Assembly (NCBI GenBank): GCA_937917505.1
Contig: CALDMQ010000274.1
Location: forward strand, 1 to 6,450
DNA: 6,450 nt
Direction: 5' to 3'
Source: an uncultured Erysipelotrichaceae bacterium
GTDB lineage: Bacteria > Bacillota_I > Bacilli_A > Erysipelotrichales > Coprobacillaceae
In this document: positions 5,623-6,450 of the stretch, piece by piece
Layout of the letters: each line of letters opens with the position of its first letter
Position numbering within the stretch: the stretch's first letter is position 1
The notes under the pieces: model-generated
What the model saw: only the letters and a program-made list of their open reading frames with translations
Database searches by the model: none
What the model was told of the DNA's origin: nothing
Translations under genes and position numbers: made by a program

Positions 5623-5965
5623 TTTCTAATATAATTTCTTGTTTTCCATCTAAATTTTTTTGTACAATTTTTTTAATGTGTCCATCATTATTATTAATTT
5701 GAATCTCTAAAGGATAGGTTTTCCCTGATAATAGAGAACCATAACCTTGAATTTGATAAACTCCAGTATCAATTTTTGTTAGTTTATACTTTTTAAATTT
5801 ATAATGCCCTTGTCCATCAGTAACATTTAATGTAATAACACTAGAATTGTTATAATCTGAAATATAAAGATATACGGGGCTAATGCAGAAAAAATCAATT
5901 ATAAGATAAATTATGAAAATAAATACAACTATTAAACCAACAATCAACCATTTCCTTTTCCTCAT
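5615..5965 (-). CDS. small membrane-anchored protein of unknown function
   Basis: I do not recognise this 116-residue protein. After a basic start (MRKRKW) comes one strong transmembrane segment (about residues 7-29). A hydrophilic, beta-rich domain of some 85 residues is expected outside the cell by the positive-inside rule (SVITLNVTDGQGHYKFKKY, TGVYQIQGYG). GGAGG 8 nt upstream selects the ATG at 5965 over the in-frame GTG at 5974. The gene ends TGA immediately followed in frame by TAG, and its last 8 nt overlap the GTG start of the secreted papain-like gene. The two were therefore probably co-translated, and this could be a membrane partner or inhibitor of that enzyme (inference only). A cre-like site upstream suggests catabolite control. 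The frame is intact. Confidence 0.75.
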   Translation of the reverse strand: MRKRKWLIVGLIVVFIFIIYLIIDFFCISPVYLYISDYNNSSVITLNVTDGQGHYKFKKYKLTKIDTGVYQIQGYGSLLSGKTYPLEIQINNNDGHIKKIVQKNLDGKQEIILESE

Positions 5966-5987
5966 AAATACCACCTCCCTCCTACCT

Positions 5988-6001
5988 CGTAAGCGTTTAC
6001 A
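5988..6001 (-). promoter_or_regulatory. candidate cre (CcpA-binding) site
   Basis: CGTAAGCGTTTACA on the plus strand matches the cre consensus TGWAANCGNTNWCA at every fixed base but the first, and is nearly palindromic. It lies 22 nt upstream of the ATG of the membrane-protein gene, next to its Shine-Dalgarno, where bound CcpA would be expected to repress. Confidence 0.5.
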
Positions 6002-6008
6002 TTACATT

Positions 6009-6014
6009 TGTCAA
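6009..6014 (-). promoter_or_regulatory. possible -35 element for the membrane-protein gene
   Basis: A perfect TTGACA lies upstream of the cre-like site on the minus strand. The -10 position at 17 nt spacing reads TACGAG, a poor match overlapping the cre, so promoter assignment is tentative. Confidence 0.3.
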
Positions 6015-6187
6015 CAGTTCTTTTGTTATCTATGTATTCTGTTATACTATGCTTTTATCAAAAAATTCTCGACTCAAAAATTTATTATGATTATAAAAAT
6101 TGTTCAATTCACAAAAATAACTAACGATAACATTAAACCTTTGTTATTTTCATAATATCCTTCATCTATTATAGCATTATCTGTAAG

Positions 6188-6219
6188 ACAAAAAAAGGAT
6201 AGATTACTTTTCTATCCTT
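6188..6219 (-). terminator. intrinsic terminator of rbfA
   Basis: AAGGATAGA (6211-6219, minus strand) pairs perfectly with TCTATCCTT (6195-6203) across a 7-nt loop and runs into seven T. The TAG stop of rbfA lies within the 5' arm, so the coding end doubles as the terminator stem. It separates the rbfA transcript from the membrane-protein unit. Confidence 0.85.
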
Positions 6220-6450
6220 CATGATTTAATTCTTGAATAATACCTTCAATCTTATTTCCATATTCTAAAGATGTATCTAATACGAAATGTAACTCAGGAC
6301 ATTTACGTGTAGTTAATCTTTTTGCTAATAAAGAACGAATAAATCCTTTTGATCTATCTAATCCTTCTAAAGATTTCTTTGTATTCTTGTTTAAAAAAGA
6401 TACATAAATTTTCGCAATAGACAAATCACTTGTCACTTCTACAGCAGTAA
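6212..6450 (-). CDS. rbfA: ribosome-binding factor A (5' end beyond window)
   Basis: RbfA binds the immature 30S subunit and helps 16S rRNA 5'-end processing and cold adaptation. The visible 78 residues begin mid-protein (TAVEVTSDLSIAKIYVSF), matching the conserved V-x-V-S/T-x-D-L-x-x-A-K/R-V-Y strand of its KH-like domain. The conserved helix with the RSLLAKRLTTRKCPELHF stretch and the D-x-S-x-E-Y/x-G-x-x-I terminal helix follow. A full protein is about 115-120 residues, so roughly the first 40 lie off the right edge. An in-frame GTG at 6436 is internal and is not a start. It ends with TAG inside its terminator. In most Firmicutes rbfA follows infB in the nusA-infB operon, which would lie to the right. 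Confidence 0.93.
   Translation of the reverse strand, partial: TAVEVTSDLSIAKIYVSFLNKNTKKSLEGLDRSKGFIRSLLAKRLTTRKCPELHFVLDTSLEYGNKIEGIIQELNHEG

Noticed and set aside
5913..6155. Plus-strand open frame of 80 residues
   Set aside because: It covers the start, Shine-Dalgarno and cre-like site of the minus-strand membrane-protein gene and has no features of its own.
6015..6187. Further gene or RNA between the rbfA terminator and the membrane-protein unit
   Set aside because: I found no readable frame, hairpin series or tRNA-like fold; only AT-rich spacer.
1..6450. CRISPR array, insertion sequence, toxin-antitoxin or phage module
   Set aside because: There are no regularly spaced repeats, no transposase or integrase motifs and no paired toxin/antitoxin-like genes; the inverted repeats at 4858-4974 do not flank any coding sequence.

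Overview
The window is very AT-rich and every supportable gene lies on the minus strand. Low GC, Gram-positive style Shine-Dalgarno sequences, a DUF1540 protein, a Cse60-like sporulation protein and a forespore-type promoter point to a spore-forming, host-associated Firmicute. The Erysipelotrichia (Coprobacillus/Thomasclavelia-like) are my best guess, by inference only.

In transcription order (right to left): the 3' part of rbfA (6450-6212) ends inside a strong intrinsic terminator. A two-gene unit follows (5965-5044): a small membrane-anchored protein of unknown function, overlapping by 8 nt a secreted papain-fold-like protein (His...Asn-Cys). The second gene is interrupted by an in-frame TGA and an in-frame TAA but is otherwise readable from signal peptide to C-terminus. 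A candidate CcpA (cre) site precedes the pair. From about 5043 to 4400 there is no intact gene, only a terminator-like hairpin, a second long inverted repeat and a possible short coding remnant.

Next come nagA (N-acetylglucosamine-6-phosphate deacetylase) and an aldose 1-epimerase family gene, 10 nt apart and probably co-transcribed for amino-sugar and sugar use. They are followed by two small spore-associated genes: a Cse60-like protein and a Cys-rich DUF1540 protein. The DUF1540 gene has its own sigma-G-like promoter inside the end of the Cse60 gene.

From 1868 to about 1063 lie two decayed genes: an unrecognised small protein and the C-terminal part of an alpha/beta hydrolase. The window ends with a lipoprotein gene overlapping by 14 nt an RsuA-type 16S rRNA pseudouridine synthase gene that runs off the left edge.

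The main pattern is that the broken genes carry several in-frame TGA codons. At least one sits where the family I recall has Trp, while no intact gene in the window depends on TGA alone as its stop. Recent pseudogenisation by G-to-A change is the simplest reading; UGA-to-Trp decoding is the alternative to exclude.
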